64,000 nucleotides of DNA, taken from contig NZ_JAYKPK010000008.1 in assembly GCF_035117555.1 (NCBI RefSeq), forward strand, positions 62,001 through 126,000. Reading direction: 5' to 3'. The DNA comes from Yoonia sp035117555 (lineage in GTDB: Bacteria; Pseudomonadota; Alphaproteobacteria; Rhodobacterales; Rhodobacteraceae). Shown here one piece after another: positions 42,518 to 51,014 of this stretch; within the stretch, counting starts at the first letter, position 1, and every line of letters starts with the position of its first letter. Under the pieces are notes generated by a model. It worked only from the letters and a program-made list of their open reading frames with translations, ran no database searches and was not told the origin of the DNA. The position numbers and the translations under genes were made by a program.

Positions 42518-42536
42518 CTGATCTATAACGATTTAG
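42503..42536. promoter_or_regulatory. inverted repeat, probable LacI-family operator
   Basis: CTAAATCGATATAG (42503-42516) and CTATAACGATTTAG (42523-42536) are inverted repeats matching at 13 of 14 positions around a six-base spacer GCTGAT. It lies directly before the ribosome site of the binding-protein gene and in the gap next to the divergent LacI gene. Confidence 0.65.
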
Positions 42537-42555
42537 GACCAGGGAGGAAAGAATC

Positions 42556-43782
42556 GTGAAACTGACAACACAACTGCTCGCGGCGACTTGCATCGTCAGC
42601 GCATCGGCGGCTTCGGCCGTTGATTTGGAAGTCACACATTGGTGGACATCGGGGGGGGAGGCCGCCGCTGTCACAAAATTCGCCGAAGCATGGAATGCCA
42701 CCGGCAACACATGGATCGATGGTGCAATCGCCGGTGCCGGTGGCACAGCCCGCCCGATCATCATTTCGCGTATTCTGGGCGGCGACCCGATGGCCGCGAC
42801 CCAGTTGAACCACGGACGGCAGTCCGAGGAACTGATTGAGGCCGGGCTGATGCTGGACCTGACCGAAGTGGCCGAGGCTGGCGGCTGGCGCGATGTCGTC
42901 AACCCGTCAACGCTGCTTGACAGCTGCACATTGGATGGCCGCATCTATTGCGTCCCCGTGAACATCCATTCCTGGCAATGGCTGTGGCTGAGCCATGCCG
43001 CCTTTGAACAGGCGGGCATCGATGTGCCCACGAATTGGGAAGAATATGTCGCTGCCGCCCCTGCGTTGGAAGAGGCCGGCATCCTGCCTTTGGCCATGGG
43101 TCAGCAAAGCTGGCAACAATCGGGTGCATTCGGCGTGATGGCCATTGCGCTGGCAGGTGAAGAGGCATGGCGCGCCGTCCATGTCGACCGCGACGAAAGC
43201 GTCGCAGGCGGGCCGGAATATGCCCGCGTGTTCGAATCAGCCGTTACAGCGCGCGACATGGCGAGCGGCAGCAACGTGCAGGACTGGAATCAGGCCACCA
43301 ATATGGTGATCGCGGGTCAGGCCGCTGGCCAGATCATGGGTGATTGGGCGCAGGGTGAATTCCAGATCGCCGAACAGGTCGCTGGCGAAGATTACAGCTG
43401 TCTGCCGGGACTGGGTGAAGCCGCCATTCTAGATACCGGCGGTGATGCCTTCTATTTCCCCGTGAACAGCGACCCAGAAGTGACGGCTGCACAGCTTGAA
43501 CTGGCCGCTTTGATGATCTCGCCCGAGGTGCAGGTTGCGTTCAACCTTGCCAAGGGCTCCTTGCCGGTGCGTGGCGACATCGAAATGTCTGCTGCCAACG
43601 CCTGCATGCAGAAAGGGCTTGAAATCCTTGCCGATGGCAACATCCTGCCGACTGGTGACATGTTGTTCACCCCCGACACCCAGACCCAGATCGAAGAACT
43701 GATGGCGGAATTCTGGACCTCAAGCATGAGCGCTGAGGATGCACAATCCCGCTACGTCTCTATCATCGCCGCCGCTGACTAA
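42556..43782 (+). CDS. sugar ABC transporter substrate-binding protein
   Basis: A 408-residue periplasmic protein of the CUT1-type carbohydrate-binding family (cluster with MalE-like proteins). Signal peptide of about 21 residues (SASAASA), then VDLEVTHWWTSGGEAAAVTKF, the typical opening. It starts with GTG behind AGGGAGGAAAG. It is the first gene of an importer operon. The ligand is probably a beta-mannoside or related oligosaccharide judging by the GH2 gene downstream, but the sequence does not prove it. Confidence 0.92.
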   Translation: MKLTTQLLAATCIVSASAASAVDLEVTHWWTSGGEAAAVTKFAEAWNATGNTWIDGAIAGAGGTARPIIISRILGGDPMAATQLNHGRQSEELIEAGLMLDLTEVAEAGGWRDVVNPSTLLDSCTLDGRIYCVPVNIHSWQWLWLSHAAFEQAGIDVPTNWEEYVAAAPALEEAGILPLAMGQQSWQQSGAFGVMAIALAGEEAWRAVHVDRDESVAGGPEYARVFESAVTARDMASGSNVQDWNQATNMVIAGQAAGQIMGDWAQGEFQIAEQVAGEDYSCLPGLGEAAILDTGGDAFYFPVNSDPEVTAAQLELAALMISPEVQVAFNLAKGSLPVRGDIEMSAANACMQKGLEILADGNILPTGDMLFTPDTQTQIEELMAEFWTSSMSAEDAQSRYVSIIAAAD

Positions 43783-43797
43783 GCGTCGTCGCTGACC

Positions 43798-43820
43798 GGG
43801 CCCGGTTGAACGCCGGGCCC
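43798..43820 (+). terminator. stem-loop between binding protein and permease genes
   Basis: GGGCCCGG (43798-43805) pairs with CCGGGCCC (43813-43820) around TTGAACG, with no T-run. Such hairpins after a binding-protein gene usually stabilise the upstream mRNA or cause partial termination, giving more binding protein than permease. Confidence 0.6.
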
Positions 43821-43847
43821 ACCAATTGCCTTTGCTCTGGGGGAACC

Positions 43848-44744
43848 ATGATGGACGCAGCCAAGCGGCCCAACAAGCTATTCCGCAACCTGAATTCCAA
43901 GATCGCTTCGATCCCGATGATATTGACCGTGCTGGTGGTTTTCGTCGGCGGTACGATCTGGACGGTTGTACATTCATTCACAAGTTCGCGGCTGTTGCCC
44001 CGGCTGGATTTTGTCGGCCTTGACCAATATGAACGGCTTTGGGAAAGCAGCCGCTGGATGATCTCGATCCAGAACCTTGCCATCTACGGCATCTGTTCAT
44101 TGATCCTGACGCTGGTGATCGGCTTTACGCTTGCTGCCTGTCTGGACCGCAAGATCCGGGGCGAGGCGGTGTTCCGCACCATATTCCTGTATCCTTTCGC
44201 GCTGTCCTTTGTCGTGACCGGCCTTGCCTGGCAGTGGATTCTGAACCCGGAATTCGGCATGCAAAGCGTCATACGCGATTTTGGCTGGACCAGTTTCGCC
44301 TTCGATCCGCTGAACAACCCCGATATCGTCATGTATGGCATTCTGATCGCCGGGATCTGGCAAGGGTCCGGTTTCATCATGGTCGTGATGCTGGCCGGTC
44401 TGCGCGGGATCGACGAAGATATCTGGAAAGCCGCGCGGGTGGACGGGATTCCGACATGGAAAACCTATGTCGTGATCATCATCCCGATGATGCGCCCGAT
44501 TTTCGTGACCGCGCTGGTGCTGATCGCCAGCGGTATCATCAAACTTTATGACCTTGTGGTCGCGCAAACCAATGGTGGCCCCGGGCTCGCCTCTGAAGTG
44601 CCGGCAAAATACGTCATCAACTATATGTTCCAGGCGCAGAACCTTGGTCAGGGCTTTGCCGCATCCACCATGATGCTGGTGTCGGTGATCATCATTCTGA
44701 TCCCTTGGGCCTATCTGGAATTCGGAGGCAAGAAGAATGGCTGA
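43848..44744 (+). CDS. sugar ABC transporter permease (MalF type)
   Basis: A 298-residue inner-membrane permease with six predicted helices. The EAA loop that contacts the ATPase is seen as EDIWKAARVDGIPTWKTYVVIIIP. CUT1 family. ATG at 43848 has GGGGGAACC upstream. Its end overlaps the second permease gene by eight bases. Forms the membrane channel with that protein. Confidence 0.93.
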   Translation: MMDAAKRPNKLFRNLNSKIASIPMILTVLVVFVGGTIWTVVHSFTSSRLLPRLDFVGLDQYERLWESSRWMISIQNLAIYGICSLILTLVIGFTLAACLDRKIRGEAVFRTIFLYPFALSFVVTGLAWQWILNPEFGMQSVIRDFGWTSFAFDPLNNPDIVMYGILIAGIWQGSGFIMVVMLAGLRGIDEDIWKAARVDGIPTWKTYVVIIIPMMRPIFVTALVLIASGIIKLYDLVVAQTNGGPGLASEVPAKYVINYMFQAQNLGQGFAASTMMLVSVIIILIPWAYLEFGGKKNG

Positions 44745-45636
44745 CGCAGCTTTGCGAGACGGCCCGCGCGGGCCAAAACCGAAAAAATCCTTCAGCCGCG
44801 CCAATATCTTTCTTTATGGCACATTGCTGCTGGTCAGCCTGTACTATCTGCTGCCGCTTTACGTGATGATCGTCACCTCGCTGAAAGGCATGCCCGAAAT
44901 CCGCATGGGCAATGTCTTTGGCCCGCCGATGGAGATTACCTTTGAACCCTGGGTCAAGGCCTGGTCAGAGGCCTGCACCGGCATCAATTGCGACGGGTTG
45001 CAGCGTGGTTTCTGGAATTCGGTGAATATCCTGATCCCGTCACTGATCCTGTCAATCTCGATCGCGTCGATCAATGGCTATGCGCTGGCGAACTGGCGGT
45101 TCAAAGGATCGGAAACCTTTTTCACGATCCTGATCATCGGGGCCTTCATCCCTTATCAGACGATGATCTATCCGATCGTGATCATCCTGCGCGAAGTGGG
45201 CCTGATGGGATCGCTTGGCGGGTTGGTGCTGGTCCATGCGGTGTTCGGCATGCCGATCCTGACGCTGCTGTTCCGCAATTATTTCACGTCACTGCCCGAG
45301 GAATTGTTCAAGGCGGCCCGTGTCGATGGCGCCGGGTTCTGGGGCATCTATTTCCGCATCATGCTGCCGATGTCGCTGCCGATCTTTGTCGTCGCGATGA
45401 TCCTGCAGGTGACGGGTATCTGGAACGATTTCCTGTTCGGCGTGATCTACACCAAGCCATCCACCTATCCGATGACGGTGCAGCTGAATAACATCGTCAA
45501 TTCGGTGCAGGGGGTGAAGGAATATAACGTCAATATGGCGGCGACCCTTCTCACCGGCATCGTGCCACTTGTTATCTACTTTGCCTCTGGCAAACTTTTT
45601 GTCCGCGGCATCGCCGCCGGCGCAGTCAAAGGTTGA
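44737..45636 (+). CDS. sugar ABC transporter permease (MalG type)
   Basis: A 299-residue permease with six helices and the EAA loop ELFKAARVDGAGFWGIYFRIMLPM. A basic, Pro-rich N-terminal tail precedes the first helix. A Cys pair (ACTGINCDGLQ) lies in the first periplasmic loop. GGAGG precedes the ATG at 44737. It partners the upstream permease in the importer. Confidence 0.93.
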   Translation: MADAALRDGPRGPKPKKSFSRANIFLYGTLLLVSLYYLLPLYVMIVTSLKGMPEIRMGNVFGPPMEITFEPWVKAWSEACTGINCDGLQRGFWNSVNILIPSLILSISIASINGYALANWRFKGSETFFTILIIGAFIPYQTMIYPIVIILREVGLMGSLGGLVLVHAVFGMPILTLLFRNYFTSLPEELFKAARVDGAGFWGIYFRIMLPMSLPIFVVAMILQVTGIWNDFLFGVIYTKPSTYPMTVQLNNIVNSVQGVKEYNVNMAATLLTGIVPLVIYFASGKLFVRGIAAGAVKG

Positions 45637-45639
45637 TCC

Positions 45640-46719
45640 ATGACGTATTCTGTACAAATCAAACAACTCGATCTGGCTTTCGGGGCGGTCAAAGTCCTGC
45701 AAAATCTGGACCTTGATATCCATGAAGGTGAATTTCTGGTGCTTCTGGGCTCTTCGGGCTGTGGCAAATCCACCTTGCTCAATTGCATCGCGGGGCTGTT
45801 GGAGGTCACGGATGGTCAGATCTTCATCAAGGGCCGCAATGTGACCTGGGCGGAACCGTCGGAACGCGGCATCGGGATGGTGTTTCAATCCTATGCGCTT
45901 TATCCGCAGATGACGGTGCGGGGGAACCTGTCGTTCGGGTTGAAGAATGCGCGGCTGCCCAAGGCCGAGATTGAAAAGCGGGTGAACCGGGCCGCCGATA
46001 TCCTGCAAATTCAGCCGCTGCTGGACCGCAAACCGGGGGCTTTGTCGGGTGGTCAGCGCCAGCGTGTTGCGATTGGCCGGGCGCTGGTGCGCGATGTCGA
46101 TGTGTTTTTGTTCGATGAACCTTTGTCCAACCTTGACGCCAAGCTGCGGGTTGATCTGCGGGTCGAGTTGAAGCGCCTGCATAACCAATTGCAGAACACG
46201 ATGATCTACGTGACGCATGACCAGATCGAGGCGATGACTTTGGCCGACCGCATTGCCGTCATGAAAGGCGGCAAGATCATGCAATTGGGCAGCCCGGATG
46301 AGATTTATAACCGGCCCCGCAACCTTTATGTTGCGGATTTCATCGGCAGTCCGTCGATGAATTTCCTTGAGGGGCGGCTGGAAGGCGGCAATTTCAAGGT
46401 CGATGATATGGTCATGCCCATGGTGGGCTATGAGTTTCTGACCCCGCAGACCAGCGATCATACAGCCGTGATCGGGATCAGGCCGGAGCATGTTGTGACG
46501 GGTGAATTGGTGCGCAATGCGCCGCTGCAATTCGATGTGGACGTCGATCTGGTCGAACCGATGGGGTCCGATACGCTGATCTATGCCAAGCTGGGCCGGC
46601 ATCCGTTCCGTATCCGCATGGATGGTCAGGCGCGGGTGAAATCCGGTGAGGTGCTGGCGATCGGGATTGATCCGTCACGCGCGTCGATCTTTGACAAGAA
46701 GACCGAGGATCGTTTGTAA
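45640..46719 (+). CDS. sugar ABC transporter ATP-binding protein (MsmX/UgpC/MalK type)
   Basis: A 359-residue ATPase. Walker A GSSGCGKST (37-45), signature LSGGQRQR (135-142), Walker B FLFDEP (156-161) and the switch His in THDQ are all visible. A C-terminal OB-fold regulatory region (about 240-359, with GIRPEHV) marks the CUT1 subfamily. It energises the two permeases. The stop overlaps the GH2 start by one base (TAATG). Confidence 0.94.
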   Translation: MTYSVQIKQLDLAFGAVKVLQNLDLDIHEGEFLVLLGSSGCGKSTLLNCIAGLLEVTDGQIFIKGRNVTWAEPSERGIGMVFQSYALYPQMTVRGNLSFGLKNARLPKAEIEKRVNRAADILQIQPLLDRKPGALSGGQRQRVAIGRALVRDVDVFLFDEPLSNLDAKLRVDLRVELKRLHNQLQNTMIYVTHDQIEAMTLADRIAVMKGGKIMQLGSPDEIYNRPRNLYVADFIGSPSMNFLEGRLEGGNFKVDDMVMPMVGYEFLTPQTSDHTAVIGIRPEHVVTGELVRNAPLQFDVDVDLVEPMGSDTLIYAKLGRHPFRIRMDGQARVKSGEVLAIGIDPSRASIFDKKTEDRL

Positions 46720-49085
46720 TGCTTGATCTTGCCGGTGCATGGTCGCTGTCCGATGACAGCGGCACCCATAATTGCGCGATGCAGATGCCGAGTGATGGGA
46801 TCAGCGCGCTGCATGACGCGGGGCTGATCCCTGATCCCTATTGGGGGCGCAACGAATATGACCTGCGCTGGATTTGTGCGCGTGACTGGCATGCGGTGCG
46901 GGAGTTTGACCTGACAGCGACGGATGTCGATCTGGTCCTGTCAGAGATGGATTGCGTTGTGACCGTACAGGTCAATGGACAGGTGGTGTTGCGGGCCGAG
47001 AATGCGTTTCGCAGTTACCGCGTGAATTTGGCTGATGTTGCGCAGGTTGGGCGCAATATGATCCGCGTGACGTTTCATTCCTCGGTCAATGCGGGGGCGG
47101 CGAAACAGGCGGCGCTGCCGTTTGAGGTGCCGCATCACCCTGACAATTGCCCGATCCCCAATGGCAATATGCTGCGCAAACCGGCCTGCGATTTCGGCTG
47201 GGACTGGAATATCGCGCTGGCCCCGTTCGGGATTTACGGGATGATGCAGATCGTTCCGGCAGAGGTAGCGCGGATTGATGGTGTGATGGTGGCGCAAACC
47301 CATCAGAACGGTGCGGTGACGCTGGATGTGTCGGTCAAGACCACTCATCACAGCGGCGATGTCAGCGCCACGATTGCAGGGCAAAGTGTAACTGCACCTG
47401 TTGTGGATGGCACGTCGCAGCTGAGCGTGACGATTCAGAACCCTGATCTGTGGTGGCCCGCAGGGCAGGGGGATCAGCCGCTTTATGATCTGATGATCAC
47501 GGCGGGTGGGGCGACAGCCCACCGCCGCATCGGGTTGCGCCAGATGGAGCTGGTGACGACGCCTGATGCGGCGGGCCTTGGGTTCAAATTCCGCGTCAAT
47601 GGGCGGGATATTTTCTGCAAAGGGGCGAACTGGATTCCCGCCGATGCTCTGCCCGGTCAGATAAGTGACGCCAAGACCCGCGGCCTGCTGCAATCGGCGG
47701 TGGATGCCAATATGAACATGATCCGCGTCTGGGGCGGGGGAAGGTATGAGCGGGACAGTTTTTATGATGCCTGCGACGAACTGGGTCTGCTGGTCTGGCA
47801 GGATTTCATGTTTGCCTGCAATCTTTACCCCTCCACCCCCGGTTTTCTGGCCGAGGTCACGGCGGAAGTGGTCGAGAACGTCACCCGCATCCAGCATCAC
47901 GCCTGTCTGGCGCTCTGGTGTGGCGACAATGAGTTGATCGGCGCGCTGAACTGGTATGAGGTCAGCCGCAAGGACCGTGACCGCTATCTGGTGAATTACG
48001 ACCGGCTGAACCGCGCGATTGAGGTGGCGTTGAAAGAGACTGATCCGGCAGCGATCTGGTGGCCATCCTCGCCCTCGCCGGGGCCGATGAATTTTGGCGA
48101 TGCCTGGCATGATGACGGATCGGGCGACATGCATTTCTGGTCGGTCTGGCACGAAGGGCGCGATTTCGATCATTACCGCGATATCGCACCGCGGTTTTGT
48201 TCCGAATTTGGGTTTCAAAGCTATCCGTCGATGACTGCGATCAACCGCTTTGCTGGGGTGCTGGACCAGAATATCGCCGCCCCGGTGCTGGAAAGCCATC
48301 AGAAGAATGCAGGCGGCAATGCACGGATCGCAGAGACGATGTTCCGCTATTTCCGCTGGCCGAAACATTTTGACGATTTCGTTTATCTGTCGCAGGTGCA
48401 GCAAGGGTTGGCGATCAAGACCGCTGTCACCCATTGGCGCAGTCTGAAACCGCATTGCATGGGCACGCTGATCTGGCAGTTGAACGATACCTGGCCGGTC
48501 TGTTCATGGGCCTCGCTGGACCATGGCGGGGACTGGAAGTTGCTGCACCATATGGCGCGGGATTTCTATGCGCCTTTGCTGGTGACGGCGGTGCCTGTCG
48601 GTGACCGGATTGTCCTGCGCGGCATCAATGACGGGCCGGAAGCGCAGGTTGTTGTGACGGCGCAAGCTTTGCGGCCGGATGGCAGCTTGCGGGATATCGG
48701 GACGGCGGAGGTGACGCTGAAAGCTGATTCGGTGGATGTGATGGATATTCCGCTGGCGGGTCTTGCGGCGGATGAGATGATCGCCTTTCGTTGGGAAAGC
48801 GCGGGTGGCGCGACGGGCGCGGATATCCATGCGCCCAAGCCGTTCAAAAGCTATGATCTGCAACCCAGCGGGCTGTCGATGGACGTAAACGGCCTGTCGG
48901 TCACCGTCGCGGCGCAGGGACTTTCGCTGTTTACCGCCATCGAGGCGGATGTGCCGGGCCGCTGGTCTGCCAATGCCTTTCACCTTTTGCCGGGAGAGGC
49001 GCGGGTCCTGACCTTCACCCCCGCTGACCCCGGTGCCACCCCGAATTTCACGCTGCGCGATCTGCACAGCGCGACCTATGCCTGA
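46719..49085 (+). CDS. glycoside hydrolase family 2, beta-mannosidase-like
   Basis: A 788-residue cytoplasmic enzyme of the GH2 beta-mannosidase subgroup. A sugar-binding jelly-roll (about 1-180), an Ig-like domain (to about 285) and a TIM barrel follow in order. Likely acid/base is Glu405 (WCGDNEL) and nucleophile Glu496 (CSEFGFQS); WGGGRYERDSFYDACDELG is a typical barrel stretch. Somewhat shorter than usual (about 820-860). No signal peptide, so substrate must be imported, in line with the adjacent ABC genes. Mannosidase rather than galactosidase or glucuronidase is a family-level inference. Confidence 0.88.
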   Translation: MLDLAGAWSLSDDSGTHNCAMQMPSDGISALHDAGLIPDPYWGRNEYDLRWICARDWHAVREFDLTATDVDLVLSEMDCVVTVQVNGQVVLRAENAFRSYRVNLADVAQVGRNMIRVTFHSSVNAGAAKQAALPFEVPHHPDNCPIPNGNMLRKPACDFGWDWNIALAPFGIYGMMQIVPAEVARIDGVMVAQTHQNGAVTLDVSVKTTHHSGDVSATIAGQSVTAPVVDGTSQLSVTIQNPDLWWPAGQGDQPLYDLMITAGGATAHRRIGLRQMELVTTPDAAGLGFKFRVNGRDIFCKGANWIPADALPGQISDAKTRGLLQSAVDANMNMIRVWGGGRYERDSFYDACDELGLLVWQDFMFACNLYPSTPGFLAEVTAEVVENVTRIQHHACLALWCGDNELIGALNWYEVSRKDRDRYLVNYDRLNRAIEVALKETDPAAIWWPSSPSPGPMNFGDAWHDDGSGDMHFWSVWHEGRDFDHYRDIAPRFCSEFGFQSYPSMTAINRFAGVLDQNIAAPVLESHQKNAGGNARIAETMFRYFRWPKHFDDFVYLSQVQQGLAIKTAVTHWRSLKPHCMGTLIWQLNDTWPVCSWASLDHGGDWKLLHHMARDFYAPLLVTAVPVGDRIVLRGINDGPEAQVVVTAQALRPDGSLRDIGTAEVTLKADSVDVMDIPLAGLAADEMIAFRWESAGGATGADIHAPKPFKSYDLQPSGLSMDVNGLSVTVAAQGLSLFTAIEADVPGRWSANAFHLLPGEARVLTFTPADPGATPNFTLRDLHSATYA

Positions 49086-49104
49086 CCAAGAAAAGGAAAC
49101 ACCC

Positions 49105-49851
49105 ATGCCTCGTATTGCTTATCAACTCTATTGCTCGCGCAACTTCCCGCCTTTGGATGAAACTATGCGCAAGTTGTCCGAACTTGGCTTTGAGAATGTC
49201 GAAGGTTTCGGCGGCCTGCTGGCCGATGTCGACGGTCTGAAATCTGCGCTGGAAGCCAATGACCTGGCCATGCCAAGCTGCCATTTCGCGCTGGATATGG
49301 TGGAGCAGGATGCCGCTGGCGCTGTTGCCACCGCCAAGGACCTTGGCATCGGCAAAGTGATCATCCCCTATCTTGCCGCAGAGGATCGTCCGACTGACAG
49401 CGCCGGTTGGACCGCCTTTGGCAAACGTCTCGCCGCAGCAGGCAAGCCTGTGCAGGACGCCGGGCTGGTCTTTGGCTGGCACAACCATGCCTTTGAATTT
49501 GACACGACACCCGAGGGCGATATCCCGCTGGACCTGATCGCCGCTGCCGCGCCTGACCTGATGCTGGAGCTTGATCTGGGCTGGGTCCGCGTTGCAGGCC
49601 ATGACCCATTGGCATGGATCAAGAAATACGCAGGCCGCCTGACTGCGGTGCATGTCAAGGATATCGCGCCCGATGGCGTGGCTGTGGACGAGGATGGCTG
49701 GGCCGATGTCGGCCATGGCATTCAGGACTGGGCCGCGATCCATGCCGCGCTGCAAGCGGCGGGTGTCGATCATTATGTCGTCGAGCACGACAATCCCAGC
49801 GACGATATGCGCTTTGCCCGCCGCAGCCTTGCTGCTGTGCAATCATTCTAA
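49105..49851 (+). CDS. sugar phosphate isomerase/epimerase, xylose-isomerase-like TIM barrel
   Basis: A 248-residue AP endonuclease-2-type TIM barrel. Metal-binding candidates appear in WHNHAFEF, MLELDLGWV, VHVKDIA and EHDN, the family pattern (Glu, Asp, His, Glu). These enzymes isomerise or epimerise sugars or keto-sugars. Preceded by AAAGGAAAC. It and the next gene often occur together in inositol, glucoside or uronate-type pathways, but the substrate here is unknown. Confidence 0.85.
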   Translation: MPRIAYQLYCSRNFPPLDETMRKLSELGFENVEGFGGLLADVDGLKSALEANDLAMPSCHFALDMVEQDAAGAVATAKDLGIGKVIIPYLAAEDRPTDSAGWTAFGKRLAAAGKPVQDAGLVFGWHNHAFEFDTTPEGDIPLDLIAAAAPDLMLELDLGWVRVAGHDPLAWIKKYAGRLTAVHVKDIAPDGVAVDEDGWADVGHGIQDWAAIHAALQAAGVDHYVVEHDNPSDDMRFARRSLAAVQSF

Positions 49852-49861
49852 GGACAAAAAT

Positions 49862-50980
49862 ATGACACAACTTGGCGTCGGCATCATCGGATGCGGCAAT
49901 ATTTCTACGGCCTATCTCAAGCTTGCCCCATTGTTCAAAGCTTTGCGGCTGGTGGCGGTGGCGGATATCAATATGGACGCAGCGCGCGGGCGGGCGGCGG
50001 AATTCAATGTCCGCGCTGATAGTGTGGCGGATCTGCTGAAAGCGCCGGATATCGATGTGGTGGTTAACCTGACCATCCCGGCGGTGCATTTCGCGGTGAC
50101 CAAGCAGATTTTGGAGGCGGGCAAACATGCCTATTCCGAGAAACCCTTGGTCCTGACGCTGGCCGAAGGGGAAGAATTGCGCAATCTGGCCGCAGCGAAG
50201 AACCTGCGGATCGGATCTGCGCCCGATACGTTCCTTGGTGGCGCGCATCAACAGGCACGCGCGGCGATTGACGCGGGCGATGTGGGGCGGATCATTGGCG
50301 GGACCTGCCATGTGATGAGCCACGGGATGGAAGCCTGGCACCCCAACCCCGATTTCTTTTTCCAACCCGGCGCTGGCCCGGTGCTGGATATCGGCCCCTA
50401 TTATATCACCAACCTGATCCAGTTGATCGGGCCGGTGAAATCCGTCGCCGCGCTGGCCACGGCGACCTTTGCGGATCGGACCATCGGCAACGGCGCGCGT
50501 CTGGGGGAAAAGGTGCCTGTGGACACGCCAACCAATATCCACGCTTTGCTGGAATTCGCGAATGGGGCGACTGTGACCTTGGGCGCAAGTTGGGATGTCT
50601 GGACGCATCGCCATGCGAACATGGAACTTTACGGCGAAACAGGGTCTTTGTTTATCCCCGACCCGAATTTCTTTGGCGGTACGGTCGAGATTGGCGGGCA
50701 GGATAAGGAAATCACCGCCCTGCCGGAATGGGATCACCCGTTCGGGATCGCCAATCAGGACGCACAGGCCAATTACCGCTGCGCCGGTCTGGCCGATATG
50801 GCCGCAGCAATTGCCGAAGGGCGGGAGCACCGCTGCAACATCGACCTTGCCGTCCATGCCGTCGATGTGATGACCGCGATCCTGCGCGCGGGTGCGGAGC
50901 GGCGGTTCATTGATCTGACCACGACCTGCGAGCGTCCGGCATCGCTGTCACCGGATCAGGCGCGCGCGCTGTTGGTCTAA
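49862..50980 (+). CDS. Gfo/Idh/MocA-family oxidoreductase
   Basis: A 372-residue NAD(P)-dependent sugar dehydrogenase-like protein. Rossmann motif GIIGCGNIS (7-15), EKPL with catalytic-type Lys94 (93-96), and a C-terminal alpha/beta domain. Typical activities are oxidation or reduction of a sugar carbon, or 3-keto-sugar formation. Last gene of the operon; a GC-rich hairpin follows. Together with the isomerase it may process a mannose derivative, which is an inference. Confidence 0.9.
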   Translation: MTQLGVGIIGCGNISTAYLKLAPLFKALRLVAVADINMDAARGRAAEFNVRADSVADLLKAPDIDVVVNLTIPAVHFAVTKQILEAGKHAYSEKPLVLTLAEGEELRNLAAAKNLRIGSAPDTFLGGAHQQARAAIDAGDVGRIIGGTCHVMSHGMEAWHPNPDFFFQPGAGPVLDIGPYYITNLIQLIGPVKSVAALATATFADRTIGNGARLGEKVPVDTPTNIHALLEFANGATVTLGASWDVWTHRHANMELYGETGSLFIPDPNFFGGTVEIGGQDKEITALPEWDHPFGIANQDAQANYRCAGLADMAAAIAEGREHRCNIDLAVHAVDVMTAILRAGAERRFIDLTTTCERPASLSPDQARALLV

Positions 50981-50988
50981 GCCGCTTT

Positions 50989-51013
50989 GCTGCCGCCGGG
51001 CTTCGGCGGCAGC
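50989..51013. terminator. hairpin between the sugar operon and rlmN
   Basis: GCTGCCGCCG (50989-50998) pairs with CGGCGGCAGC (51004-51013) around GGCTT. A stem of ten GC-rich pairs but no T-run on either strand, so it may be a weak or assisted terminator for the convergent genes. Confidence 0.5.
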
Positions 51014-51014
51014 G

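Noticed and set aside
46941..48455. Long minus-strand open frame (504 residues) opposite the GH2 gene
   Set aside because: The plus-strand gene has clear GH2 motifs and operon context; the antisense protein is His/Arg/Gln-rich with no family signature, as expected for GC-rich shadow frames.
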